Shown: one piece after another, positions 23,177 to 33,452 of the stretch
How the letters are laid out: each line of letters opens with the position of its first letter
Position numbering within the stretch: the first letter of the stretch is position 1
DNA from: Symsagittifera roscoffensis
Lineage: Eukaryota > Xenacoelomorpha > Acoela > Convolutidae
DNA length: 64,000 nt
Direction of reading: 5' to 3'
Assembly (NCBI RefSeq): GCF_963678635.1
Contig: NC_087063.1
Location: 34,322,540 to 34,386,539 of the forward strand
Position numbers and translations under genes: made by a program
Notes under the pieces: model-generated
What the model saw: the letters and a program-made list of their open reading frames with translations, nothing else
Databases searched by the model: none
What the model was told of the DNA's origin: nothing

Positions 23177-24084
23177 TTATAGACTATTTTGTTGGAGTAT
23201 TTGGATGTTATGATCACGAATGTCTTCGTGGATATCTTGTCTATATTGTAATCTATTAAGTGCCCAGTTGTGTAGTCGGTTACTTTCTGGGTGCTGTCCA
23301 AATAATGGTGGGGGTGCTGTGAATGTATTCCAGTCTAATCTTAGAGGGATATTTGTTGATGATTGTTCTCGGTATCTAGCGTCGAGGTTATTTGGAAAAT
23401 TAAAAGGAAAAGGTGTCGGTGAAATTTGGCTTATTGATGGTGTTGATGGTAGTGATAATGTTTCTGGTAGTGATGATGATGTTGTTGTATCAGTAGAAAT
23501 ATCTATTGGATCATTTATTAAATTGGGTTCACCTTGTGTGAATGATTGTGTTGTCCAATATGGTAGTCGTGATGTTTGGTTTGGAGGGTTAAAGGGATTT
23601 TCACGTATTTGTTCAGATGTTGGTGTTGAACCTAAGTAATCTGAGGGTAGTCTTAAAGTGCTACGTTGTGAAAGAAGCGTAGGGGTTTCTGGTAATATAC
23701 CAATTTGGTTTTCCGGAGTACTTTGTGATGGGGATTGGGGTATATCAAAATAACTCGGGGGGTTTGAAAATTTCTGTTTCGTCGAGGATGTATAATTTGT
23801 CTATTTATTTCAACTGTGTTTTGATTTTGACTAAGATTCCGTATTCTACTTAATTCTTGTGATAGTGTTGGGTACAAGTTATATGTTGGTTCACTTAGAG
23901 GTGCTTGTCGTTGAACTGGTTCTAGTGGTTCAGATAAGCGAGCGTGTCGTTCTTCAAAGGTATATGGGTTATCTTGGAAAAAAATTGGTGTAGATGTTTG
24001 GGGGGTTTTGGGTAGTTGTAGGTGGTGTTGGGTTATCTTGGGATGATGTCGGTGAAGACTGACTATGTGATTGTTGGTTAGCAA
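23177..24084 (-). pseudogene. E1 extra ORF between pol and env (unknown, frame-broken)
   Basis: Two overlapping minus-strand frames make one reading of roughly 300 codons. The upstream frame (24084 to about 23653) carries YTFEERHARLSEPLEPVQR and is then replaced, at about 23770-23820, by the -1 frame, which runs open to TAA at 23177-23179. The product is Ser/Thr/Pro/Gln-rich with a charged helical C-terminus (RLHNWALNRLQYRQD). The switch region contains both AAATTTT in a slippery phase and a C6 run. Because other E1 breaks fall in homopolymers, an indel in C6 is the simpler explanation. Further open sequence in the same composition extends to about 24118 without an ATG, so the real start may come from splicing. 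No family recognised. Confidence 0.6.
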
Positions 24085-25122
24085 TTTTTGAGGGATTTTT
24101 ATTGATAGTTTTTAGTGAAAAAATTTATGTTTATTGTAGTATTCTTCTAGAAAAAGAATTAGAAGAATTGTTGCTAAGGCGAATGTTATGACTGCCTTCT
24201 ATATACATTTGCATATAGTCAAGATGAGGGATGATAGAAATGTTTTAAAAATTACAAATAGTAAAAAAATATCTGTTCTACTAAAAATGGTTCGTATCAT
24301 TTAGATAAGTTTTGTGACTCGTACCTGTGAATATGGTCAATGGCTTTTGAAAGTTGGAGGTATAGTTCAAATATGGAATAGAAAATTTAAAAAATATTGC
24401 AAAAAATGATTAAGATTATTACAAAAGCTTCAAAGGTATCGAAAAGAAATATGAATAAAAGTTTAAATATTGTTAAAAAGTTTATGAAAATGTTGAGAAT
24501 TATGTTGACTGATCGAGAGAAGAGCATTTAAGAAATGGCTTCTTGATCGAATATTTTTTGTTGTTTGGGGCAATTTTCAAGTGTGGTCGAATTATTTATT
24601 GGTTTTTTGACAAGTGGGTTGAGTTTTGTGAAAAATTGTTTGGGGCGAATTTTATGGTGTTCGGGAGGTCGTCTTTTTCTTTATTTTTATTTGTCAAGTG
24701 ATCTGGGGTATTTTTGAGATTTTTATACTTTAGGCTAATTTAATATGGTCGTTCTTTTACTTTAGGCTAATTTAACATTTTTGTTTGGGGGTTATTTGAG
24801 GTCTGAGTTGGGGAAATATTGTTGATCTTTGGGTTATTAGATAAGGGAGGGTTATGATATTATGGTGATATCTATTTTAGTTGTCAAGTTGGAATGGTTT
24901 GCTTATTTTTGACCTGGAGGTCGTAAAGTTATAGTTATAGATATGCCTGGAGTTTAATATCTTTCGTCTAATTGGTTTGTGTTAGAGTTATAGAAGGTGA
25001 CGGATTTGAATGAATCCTATTGGCTAATTTTGAACTAGAGGCGCTGCGTGTTTGTCAGCATGTTATTTTGAAAAATGAAAGTTCAAAATATTTCAGAGGT
25101 GCAAAGATTATTAATTGTAAAA
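24085..25122 (-). other. E1 spacer between pol and extra ORF
   Basis: About 1 kb with no coding frame. On the minus strand the pyrimidine-rich TTCTTCTAATTCTTTTTCTAG (reaching AG at 24147-24148) is a plausible 3' splice site for a subgenomic env mRNA. This is inference from motif only. Confidence 0.4.
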
Positions 25123-28050
25123 TTAAAGCTGTTTTTGAAATTCAACTTTCTTTAATATTTTAGATTGTGGGATGAATGTCTTGTAGTTTTTGCGTGGTTG
25201 ATTTCTAAGTCGTGATGACTCTCTATGTTCTGATTTGTCGACTTGTTCTTGGGGTATAATTTTTTCTGTCATTTTTCTATTTTTTCTTTCTTTTTGAGCT
25301 ATATTTTGATCTAGCTTTTTTGTATTGTTTTTCATTGTAGCTGATTTTTTATTTTGGTTTTCGAGGTGAATGTCATGTTGTTCTTTTGTTTCATTTTCCG
25401 TATGTGGGTTATTCTGAATAACTTTTAAACCTGTGAAAGAATATAACTGAGTTAGTTCGCGTACTGCGTATTCTTTTGGGTAATAAGGTAATAGATTGTT
25501 TCGATGTTGAACAATTTCTTTTTGGTCTGAGTCGGTAATTTTATATGTTACGTCAGTGGGTTTGGCAATTATTTGGTATGGTCCTTTACGAAGGGGTTGT
25601 AATTTTTTAGAAATTTCTTTTTGAGTGTTAAAATTAGGTATTAAAACAAATGTTCCAATTTTTAAATCGGAGGCTGGTGTAAAGCGTGAATTTATTTGTT
25701 CATTAATGTTTTGCCTTTGTAACAACTTTTTTGTTACTTTTTGGTAAATTTCATTGTGTTTTTTATCTCTGTTTAAAATCCATTCGGTGTGTGTACCGGA
25801 GGCTAATTTAAGAATTTGTGGGTGATGAAAATGATCTTCATCATGTGTGTGTAAAGGTAGGTTATAACAAATTGAGTCTTTATTCGGTTGACAATGACTT
25901 TGTGTATTTTTATGAGAGTTTGCTGTAAACATAATTGGTTTACGTGGCTTTTGATTAAAAACCATTTTGTATGGTGACATTCCTAGAGTTGTCGTGATTT
26001 GTGAATTATATGCTAAGGGAAATAATTTTACATCTGCTGACCATTCGGTGTATCTTGTATCATTTCCATTGATGATACATCTAAGATATTCTTGTAGTGA
26101 ACGGTTCATACCTTCGACTAAGCCGTTTGTCCAAGGTGCATGAGATGTACGTGGTTTGTGTTTGATGTTATATAAATGACATAGTGTGATGATTTCATTA
26201 TTTATGAATTCTGTACCGTTGTCTGTAACTAAAATTTCGGGTAGTCCGAACTTGGCTATCCAGTGTTCATAAAGTGTTGTGTAAGCGTAATAAGCGTTAC
26301 AATGTGGTACTGGGTTAAGTGCTACATAATGTGTAAATGCGTCAACAATTACCATAATGTAGGAGTTTCCTTCAGATGATGGTGAAATTGGTCCTTTTGT
26401 ATCAAATGAAATACGATGGTTAAAGTATAAACTTTGTCCTTTAAAATCTTGTTTTTGTGCTATTTGTTTTTGATTTGGATAAGGTTTATTTAGCTGACAT
26501 ACTATACAATCATTGCATAGTACTTTTATCCAAATTGGTGCATTTGGGAAATAAAAATTTTGTATGAAATTTGAATATGTTTTCTCTGATCCAGAGTGTC
26601 CTTTAATGTTTTGTGTATGTGAAATGTTAAAAGCTATGAGAATCATACCTAAAGGGAGACAGGGAACTGTAGATTCATTTAGTTGGTATTCTAGAAGGTC
26701 TGTGTTTTCATTAATTGTTGTATTATTAAATTTTCGAAAATATCGGAGGAGTGTTTTATTCCCTAAAACTGTGGTATCTGCCTTTACGGGTTTAGTTTTA
26801 TATTTGTGCCATGATTTTAGTTGTCTAATTACTGAGTCAAGATTTTGATATTGTTTCAAGGTATTAATTGTAATTTTATCTGTTGGGGGGAGAAAAATGT
26901 TTTCAATTTCTAATTTAGATAAAGGAATTGTGTCAAGTGGGTCATGGAGGTCAAAAACTTGATTTATTGTGTATTTTGAATCATTTGTTTGTGGTCCTGA
27001 TAAATTTATTTTATCAGTTAGATTTTCTTTTTCAATTAACGGAAAATGGTCTTTTTTACGCGAGTGTTGTTTTACTCTTTTTTGTTGGGTGTTATTTTTT
27101 ATCCATTGTGAGTATGGAATTGGTTTGAAAGTTGATGTTCCAAGTAGATCAACTTCGTAGTGGTTATTTTGGCAATCTAAGTAAAGTGGGAAGTGTTGTA
27201 GGTTATTTATATGTGATTGTTCAATGTCGGTTTTTACTGCATATTTGCATTCTAGTCGGGGTGATGTTTCGTTTTCTGCAAGGTAAAATTTTATATTCTT
27301 GGGTAATTCAACTGTAGTTTTTCGTGTAAGTAATTCAGGTGGTGTATTTCGACTTAATGTATCTGGTAATGCAAGATTTTTTCCTGCTGTCCAAACTATA
27401 TGTAAGTTTGGAAATTTCATTAGAATTAATTGAAATCTACAAACTCGGTGATTTGGGTTTGACTTTTGTGTAAAGAGAAAAATGATTGGTTTGTGATCTG
27501 TGAATAGAACTGTTGGATGTTTTGATCCAAGTATCAGAAATTCATATTCTGTAAGTGTATAAATTATAGCTGTACATTCTCTCATTAAAGTTGAGAGTCG
27601 TAGCTCTGCTTGAGTGAATAATCGAGAGTTTGCTGATATAAGGTTCATTTTATTTGTACCATTGTGTGATTGTAATAATGCTGCGCCGATGCCAAAATTT
27701 GAAGCATCGCACCTTGCATAGAATGGTTGATTTGGATCTGGGATTGTATTTGAAATTTGTTCAGTTAGGAGTTTTTTAATTTCTTCAAATCGTGTTTGAT
27801 GTTCTGTATTCCATTCAAAATTATTTTGTTGTCTGAGTATATTATAGAATGGTCTTAAATATAATTGCATTTTATAAACGTATTTGCTTAAAAAATTCAA
27901 CATTCCAAGGAATTCTTGGATTTTCGTTTTGTTTGTTGGTGGTTGAAGTTTTTGAATAGCATCAATGCGTGATTTTAATAGAGTGATTGTCTTTCTTTCT
28001 ATATTATGTCCTAAAAATTTAACTCGTGTTAAAAAGAAGTGTGACTTATC
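25123..28050 (-). pseudogene. pol: E1 pol: RNase H and integrase
   Basis: Open frame with first Met at 27903 (926 codons), continuous upstream to a frame break at 28051-28054. Numbered from that Met: RNase H catalytic residues D66 (RCDAS), E109 (MRE), D136 (FTDHKP) and D181 (PDTLSR). The integrase zinc finger is H429/H436/C466/C469. The DDE core is D501 (SFDTKG), D561 (TDNGTEF) and E597 (GLVEGMN). A GPY motif lies at 774-776, a hallmark of gypsy integrase C-termini. The enzyme would degrade template RNA and join the cDNA to host DNA. All catalytic residues are present. The break upstream is consistent with one C lost from a C-run. Confidence 0.92.
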
Positions 28051-28515
28051 GGGGCGGCCTTCAGATTTTCGTTCTGAAGTATTTTGTGATAGTGTTCTAA
28101 AACTTTAAACATTTCTTCTTTTGTCTGTGATTGCATAAAAACATCGTCTAAATAGGTGATTGCGTTTTTCTTGAGTAATAGTGGTCTAAAAATTTTGCTC
28201 ATAAAAGCTGAAAATGCTGCTGGTCCTATGGATAGTCCATAGAATAGGCGGTTGAATTCATATTGTTGATTTCCAATAACAAATTGTGTTAAACGTCGCG
28301 ATTGTTCATCTACTGGCATTTGATTGTATGCACTATTCATATCTGCGGTTGTAAAGTATTTTCCGTTTATTTTTGTTAAAATAACTTGTATTGGTTCAAT
28401 AGGCCAATTGCATTTTGATTCGTCTATTAGTGAATTAAGATATCCAGCGTCTAAAACTATTTTTAATGATTCTCCTTTTGCTAAGATGATAACAGGGTTG
28501 ATAAATGTGTTCTCC
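28029..28515 (-). pseudogene. pol: E1 pol: reverse transcriptase palm
   Basis: Frame carrying SAYNQMPVDEQSRRLTQF, then FNRLFYGLSIGPAAFSAFM and the catalytic ITYLDDVFM. These are the classic RT blocks of gypsy elements; the two Asp of YLDD are intact. The Met at 28340 is internal, since the frame is open upstream to about 28515, where it breaks from the RT N-terminal part at a four-base homopolymer (28516-28519). It breaks again at 28051-28054. Confidence 0.9.
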
Positions 28516-29217
28516 TTTTGGTTGTTCTTCTTTGTTTACCGGTGAGATAATTTTGTATTGCTCTAAAATATCGAGTAATCTGTTCACTTTATCGTGTAGA
28601 TGAATTGGTACTTTACTTGCTCTTTGTTTTTTGAAAACTGCGTCAGGTTTTAACGGGAGATGTAGTGATGAACTGATTTTGCCAACATCAAATTTGGATG
28701 TTGCATAGACTGATGAATATTTTATTAGCTGTTTGGCTAACTTATCAAATTCGTCTTGTGTTATTTGTGAATGTTGGAAGTTAAACATTGTTAAAAATTT
28801 CTGTTGATCCTCTGTATAGTTATTTATGTTGAATGTAGGTTTGAAATATGAGGTTTTTGTGAAATAATCTGTATTTCTTTTTTCATTACTTATTATATTA
28901 TTTATGGATAGTTTCTCGTTAAGAATTGTGGATTGACAAATATCTAATAATTGGAGTATATTATTTACGCGGTATGCTTTTTCATGCATTGGTGATATTG
29001 TAGCGTTGGTTTCGCAATATCCTAAAAGTCCTAAGGGTAATGTTACTTGATACGGTGTATTGTTGTATAAATGTAACGAAATGATGTCTGAATTCGTATT
29101 TTTCAAATATTTTATGGATGAAATTGTGATTTTGAAAAACTTATGGATAGGTTTGAAAACAAAGTCTAAGACAAAAAAAAGACATAAAGAGTTGTTGTTT
29201 ATTTTGATTATTATCAT
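28435..29217 (-). pseudogene. pol: E1 pol: protease-RT linker and RT N-terminus
   Basis: 260-codon frame between protease and RT palm. It contains the start of RT (HLPLKPDAVFKKQRASKVP, then a helix ending IISPVNKEEQPKG), after which the last residues are out of frame because of a probable extra A in the run at 28516-28519. Its first codons are likewise out of frame: the join to the protease frame falls at the eight-base homopolymer 29173-29180. No stop interrupts the body. Confidence 0.8.
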
Positions 29218-30016
29218 ATTGGTGAACTTGTTTTATTGAAAAATTATAGATGTTTCCTGATAGTGGTTTCAGGTGTTTCCGTTGTTGGTTATAAATTGGA
29301 TAAAATTTTGAAAAGAATGGTGGTTGTTTATTTAATCTTTGAAAAAATGTTAGAGCTGTGTTTTTTGTTTTTGTGTACTTATCTTTGATTAGTATTTTAC
29401 TATTCAAGATGTTGATTGTTGGTATATTTTTAGAGATAAATGGTATTCCAATGATATTGTGTTTAATATCAGTGATATGAAATATTTGTTTAACTGGTTT
29501 GTTTAAAATTTTATTTTGCTCCATTGTTCTTGTGGGGAGAAAAAATAATTGAACTTTTCCATAGTTCACTAATGTTGATCCTTGTGCTGTTGCTAGTTTA
29601 CTGGAGGTTGCAAGAGGCATTAAGTTTGGGTGTAATGTTTTGATTTCATTCCATGTGGGAATGTTAATTATGTTTGATTCTGCTCCTGAATCAATTAAAA
29701 AATCAATTTCAAGATCTGGTGGTTGAAATTCTTTGTTTCTTGGACTTTCTAAAAGAAATGGTATTGTCCAAATTTTTTCTTTGGGTTGTTCTTTTTGTAC
29801 ATTTTGGTAGATGTGATTTGTATTCAAGCATTTTGTTTTGTCATTTTCATTGGGTTTATTTACAGTGTTAATTTCGTTAGTTTCTTGTGCCATTTGTGTA
29901 GTATGGATGGGTTCAATATAATAATTGTGAAGGAGTTCTAATTGATTTTCATATATATGTGATGAAAAAGGTTGTTCATATATAATAGGTTCGTAGTCGT
30001 TTTTGACTGTTATCAT
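29141..30016 (-). pseudogene. pol: E1 pol: aspartic protease
   Basis: Frame with the retropepsin active site FLIDSGAES (D109-S110-G111 from the Met at 30016). It would process gag and pol. The frame has no natural start here. It stays open upstream past 30016 into the gag 3' end and is the -1 frame relative to gag, meeting it at the heptamer 30172-30178. It runs off frame near 29173-29180 in a T8 run (minus strand). Confidence 0.88.
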
Positions 30017-30078
30017 ATTTATGGAGATAGTGTTTTCTGTATCACTTTCTGTGTCTGATGATCCACAGTTTATTTGAT

Positions 30079-31038
30079 TTAGTTGTAGTTCGTTATTTCC
30101 TGTGTCGTCAATACCTGGGGGGTCTGATGTTGTTTCTTCATTTGATTGTACTTGATTAATTTGTCTTTGATGTTTGGGTGTGCTACTTCTGTAGCGGTGT
30201 TTAGAATTATTATAATGGTTTTGTTTCTATGTGGTGATTGAGAATAATTTCTATATCGATTATTATAACTTGAATGTCGATTTTGTGAATTGTTTCGTGA
30301 TCTGTTTTGATAATTATCGTTTGATCTGTGATAGTTTGATCTGTTATATGAATTATTTCTTGATCGATTGTTCGGGTAATTCTGGTTTCGGTTGTTCGAA
30401 TAACTTCTATTTCGATTATTTGAATAGTTTCTATTTCTATTATATGATGAGTTTCGTGATTGATTGTTTGGATAGTATTTATTTCTTATGTTTGATTGGG
30501 AATTAGATCTAGAAACAAATTGTGTTGTATTTGAATTTGATCTGGAGTAGTTATTTCGACTATTTGGTCGATTATAATGATTTTGTGAAGAATTTTGTGT
30601 ATTTCTTCGTTCTGGTGATCTTCCTCTATAACTTGAGTTATAGGGTGATTGATTTCTCGTGTAATTGGTATTGTTCGGAAGTCGTTTTCCTGAACTGTTG
30701 TTGCTGTATACATTTTTGTTTGGTAGATTTTGATCTTTCTTCATGTATTGATAGAATGATTTATTTGGTTCTTTATATTTTTGAGGTTTGTTTTGGTTAT
30801 CCTGTTGTTTTTGTCTACATTCAGAAATACTATGTCCGTATCGTCGGCAATAATTACACCATTTTTTGAAAGATGGTTTGCCTTTAAAGTTTGGGTGTTT
30901 TTCATAAATATTTAGTATTTCAGTCATTTTTTCAACGAGGTCTGTATCTGATTCCTCTATGTTGTTGATATTTGTGGTATTTGTTTCGATTCGAATAACA
31001 TATTGTAATTTCAGATTTTCTGTTTCTTCAAGTTTCAT
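30079..31038 (-). pseudogene. gag: E1 gag: nucleocapsid region
   Basis: 319-codon C-terminal part of gag, in the same frame as 31120-32037 but separated by one TGA near 31120. It contains a CCHC zinc knuckle (C61-x2-C64-x4-H69-x4-C74). This is followed by about 190 residues of Asn/Arg/Ser/Tyr-rich short repeats of the type NYSNNRNRSYSNN. The knuckle and basic repeats would bind genomic RNA. The end overlaps the pol frame. Met 31038 is internal, not a true start. Confidence 0.88.
30172..30178 (-). promoter_or_regulatory. Candidate -1 ribosomal frameshift site C-CCA-AAC
   Basis: On the minus strand CCCAAAC lies in gag phase (codons CCA AAC, residues Pro-Asn of the gag tail). It has the X-XXY-YYZ form of -1 slippery sites. 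The -1 frame is open from here through the protease, and gag itself stops about 93 bases later at 30079. Confidence 0.6.
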
Positions 31039-31119
31039 TGTGATTTCCGCTTGCTCTAGTTTGTCTACTAGTTTTCGAAAATCTAGATTGGGCTCTCGAA
31101 TTGAGGAAGGATGGGATGC

Positions 31120-32037
31120 TCAATTTTTTATTGCTATTTTTCTTAATTGAGGTGTTAAGGTCATCATTAAAATTTCTGTCATTTTTGTGTTTTTGTAGTC
31201 ATGTGTATTTAATGAATATGCTTTTCGAACTAGTGTTTCGATACGTACTGCTAATTGTTTGATGGTTTCATTTGGTAATCTGCGAATTTCATTACATAAA
31301 ACTCTTTGGTGTTGTTTATTTCTTTCGGAGTCAAACATTTTTGAAAATTCTTGTGTAAATCTTTTCCAATTTGATTTTATTTCTATAGGTAATACTGAAA
31401 ACCATTTTTGGGCTGCGCCTTCTAAGGTTGTTTGTATCAACGCTGTGCGTCGATGTATCCAATTTTGATGTAGTGGTGTATTAATTGGTTCAGGTCCTAT
31501 ATTTAAAATTAAATTTGCTGTTACTGCGTTTAAATAATCTTCTACAGAATATTCAGGGTCTGTTCCTGTGAATACCATTAGTGGTTTATTTGATGTTATT
31601 GATGATCCACCCATAAGGTATGGATTCATTGTCATTTGTAGTGATTCTGCGGCATTTGGCATTTGTGAAAAATTTGAAAGTTGATTTTTTGTTATTTCGT
31701 GTTGTTGAAGGTAATATGGGAGTGGTATTTCATTTTGCATTTGAGTTGGTTGATACGAGTGTGTGACCATTGGGTTCTGTGGCTGAATTGGTTGAAAAGA
31801 TTGTGTATTAGTTGGGTTTTGCATTTGTAGTGGTTGTTGATTTTGTGTATCTGTTGGATGTGGAGAAAAAATTCTATGATATCTATATGGTTTTTGCACT
31901 CCTTGTCCGCGATATTCTTGAGTATACGGTGCAAATATATCTGGTTGTAAATAATCATCATCAGAGGATAAGTAATCCGTATGATGAGGTGCTTGCTTTT
32001 TTTTTTTTATTTTGCTGAAAGAATGGGTAATTTTCAC
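31120..32037 (-). pseudogene. gag: E1 gag: capsid-like region
   Basis: 305-codon frame. A Gln/Pro-rich N-terminal part is followed by a retrotransposon-gag-type capsid segment (YSVEDYLNAVTANLIL, then HRRTALIQTTLEGAAQKWF, then LPNETIKQLAVRIETLVRKA). This assembles the particle shell in the family. It ends at a single TGA, after which the same frame continues to the nucleocapsid. At its start it joins upstream gag sequence through an A12 run (31999-32010) with a frame change, so Met 32037 is probably not the true start. Confidence 0.85.
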
Positions 32038-33066
32038 TACGATCCTGTGGAGGATGTGAATTAGTTTGAAAATTTACTGAGTTGGTTGTTGTCATTGGGT
32101 TATCCCAATATCAAGATCTTATCTGATTATTATTATTTTTTCGTGGGGGATAGTTTGTTTTTGATGAATGTGCGTAATTATAATTGTGTTCCGCAAACGT
32201 GTTTCTTGTGAACGTTCTGCGTGTTTTTGACGGTACTGTCATAGGTCTATATGTTTGATAATCCATTTGTGAATATTTTGGAGCAACCGAAGGTTTAACG
32301 GTTGATTGTAAGGTTACTTGTGCTAGTGAAGTTTTTGTATTTTTTGGTGTTGTTAAATTTGGACGTATCGGTGAAATAATTTGTTGTGTAGTTGTTGTTG
32401 TTTGGACGATTTCTTCATTTATGAAGTGTGATGGTGTTTGAATATCTTGTTGTGTAAGATTCCTAGTTCCATTAAGGTTTTCATTGTGTATGACGGTCGA
32501 ATTTAAACTGTTATTTCGCGTATCAGGTAAAAATGTATTGTAGTTTAATGGTGTTGCATCAAACTACAATGGTACTACTCTTACATAATGGTACTACTCT
32601 TACATAATCTCTTGTATAAGATATTGTACTTATTGCTTGACTTGAGATTGATTGTGGGATATTTATAAATGCATAATGAGACCATTCGGGGTCCCAAACG
32701 TAGTCTGACTGTTCTGTGATGGCGGTATCATCGTTTGAATTTTGAGGTCTGAAATTTTTTCTTGCTTGCGAAATTAAATCTATATTATGTGTAAAATAAT
32801 CTATTATAAACCATGCCAAAATTTTTTGTAAGTCATGTTTTGTGTGTTGTGAAACTTCGTCTTTAGTGAAGTTTTCTTTAATTATATGTAGGAAAGTTGA
32901 AAATAGTGTGATTTCATGTGGTACTTTTGTATGTTTGGATGTCTCAGTCGGTGAGATATTTGGAATTTCTGTTTTTTCTAATATTGAAATATAACTATAT
33001 ATTATTGCAAAAACTTCGTTAGTAAATATGGAGTTTGCTCTGTGTGAATGATGATATTGTATGCTT
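32038..33066 (-). pseudogene. gag: E1 gag: N-terminal region, start deleted
   Basis: Upstream of the capsid the minus strand stays open in long blocks: about 32050-32560 (Thr/Asn-rich, one TGA) and about 32575-33066 (TKHDLQKILAWFIIDYF, then DYVWDPEWSHYAFI). They are separated by a 19-bp tandem duplication (ATGTAAGAGTAGTACCATT twice, 32567-32605) that shifts frame, plus a TAG. The last block is open right to the truncated LTR with no ATG, so the real start and the leader are missing. With this region gag would be about 1,000 codons, long for the family. Confidence 0.65.
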
Positions 33067-33068
33067 TT

Positions 33069-33452
33069 ATAGAGTAATTTCGGATAGGGTACACCGTCTG
33101 CTCGTCACGCTATCTTATTTTCGGCCGGATAGATTCGTGCAACTTCTTAGTCTAATACCGATCCTAATCTTACTCTTATACTATCTAGTCTCAGGTTGTT
33201 TAACTAGTCTCTGCTATGCTCAATAGATCTAGGGTATACTGGTTTATTGCGGCTGCTGAAGTTCTCTTGGAGAGGCAACTAGTTTCTAAGTTAAATTCAA
33301 ATCTCTCTGGTGCTGAAATTACAAGTAATTTCAGCACTTACAAATAAGTGGGTTGTTAGTTAGATGGATCATGATTGGTTAAATTTAAATACTTTACAGT
33401 GGTAAAATATCTAATTTATCCAATCATAAAATATAGTTTAGATCAGGTTCCA
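33069..33452 (-). repeat. E1 5' LTR, inner end truncated
   Basis: Nearly identical to 16574-16957 but missing the last 26 bases of the LTR (minus sense), including the CA end. It runs directly into open gag sequence. No primer-binding site follows. Outer end TGGAACC is intact and abuts AAAT (33453-33456). Confidence 0.9.

Larger units (their letters stand above)
16548..33452 (-). mobile_element. E1: env-bearing Ty3/gypsy-like retroelement, 16.9 kb
   Basis: Bounded by LTRs 16548-16957 (3') and 33069-33452 (5'), flanked by AAAT on both sides; the uninterrupted target is present at 186-189 in the other R copy. Minus-strand order: gag, protease, RT, RNase H, integrase with GPY motif, an extra ORF, env-like glycoprotein, a fourth downstream ORF, 3' UTR. 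The domain order RT-RH-IN and the 4-bp duplication fit Ty3/gypsy (Metaviridae, errantivirus-like). The LTRs differ at only a few positions by eye, so insertion was recent, yet the coding frames carry stops, indels and a 5' deletion. This copy cannot be autonomous as it reads. Confidence 0.93.

Noticed and set aside
23790-23820. AAATTTT as a second programmed frameshift site
   Set aside because: Phase is right, but an indel in the adjacent C6 run explains the break equally well and fits the other homopolymer breaks; kept only as an alternative.
20481-24000. Plus-strand ORFs of 65-139 codons at 20481-20801, 21454-22270 and 23220-23639
   Set aside because: They lie antisense to the env, pol-env and fourth ORFs of E1 and mirror their codon bias; no protein-like motifs.
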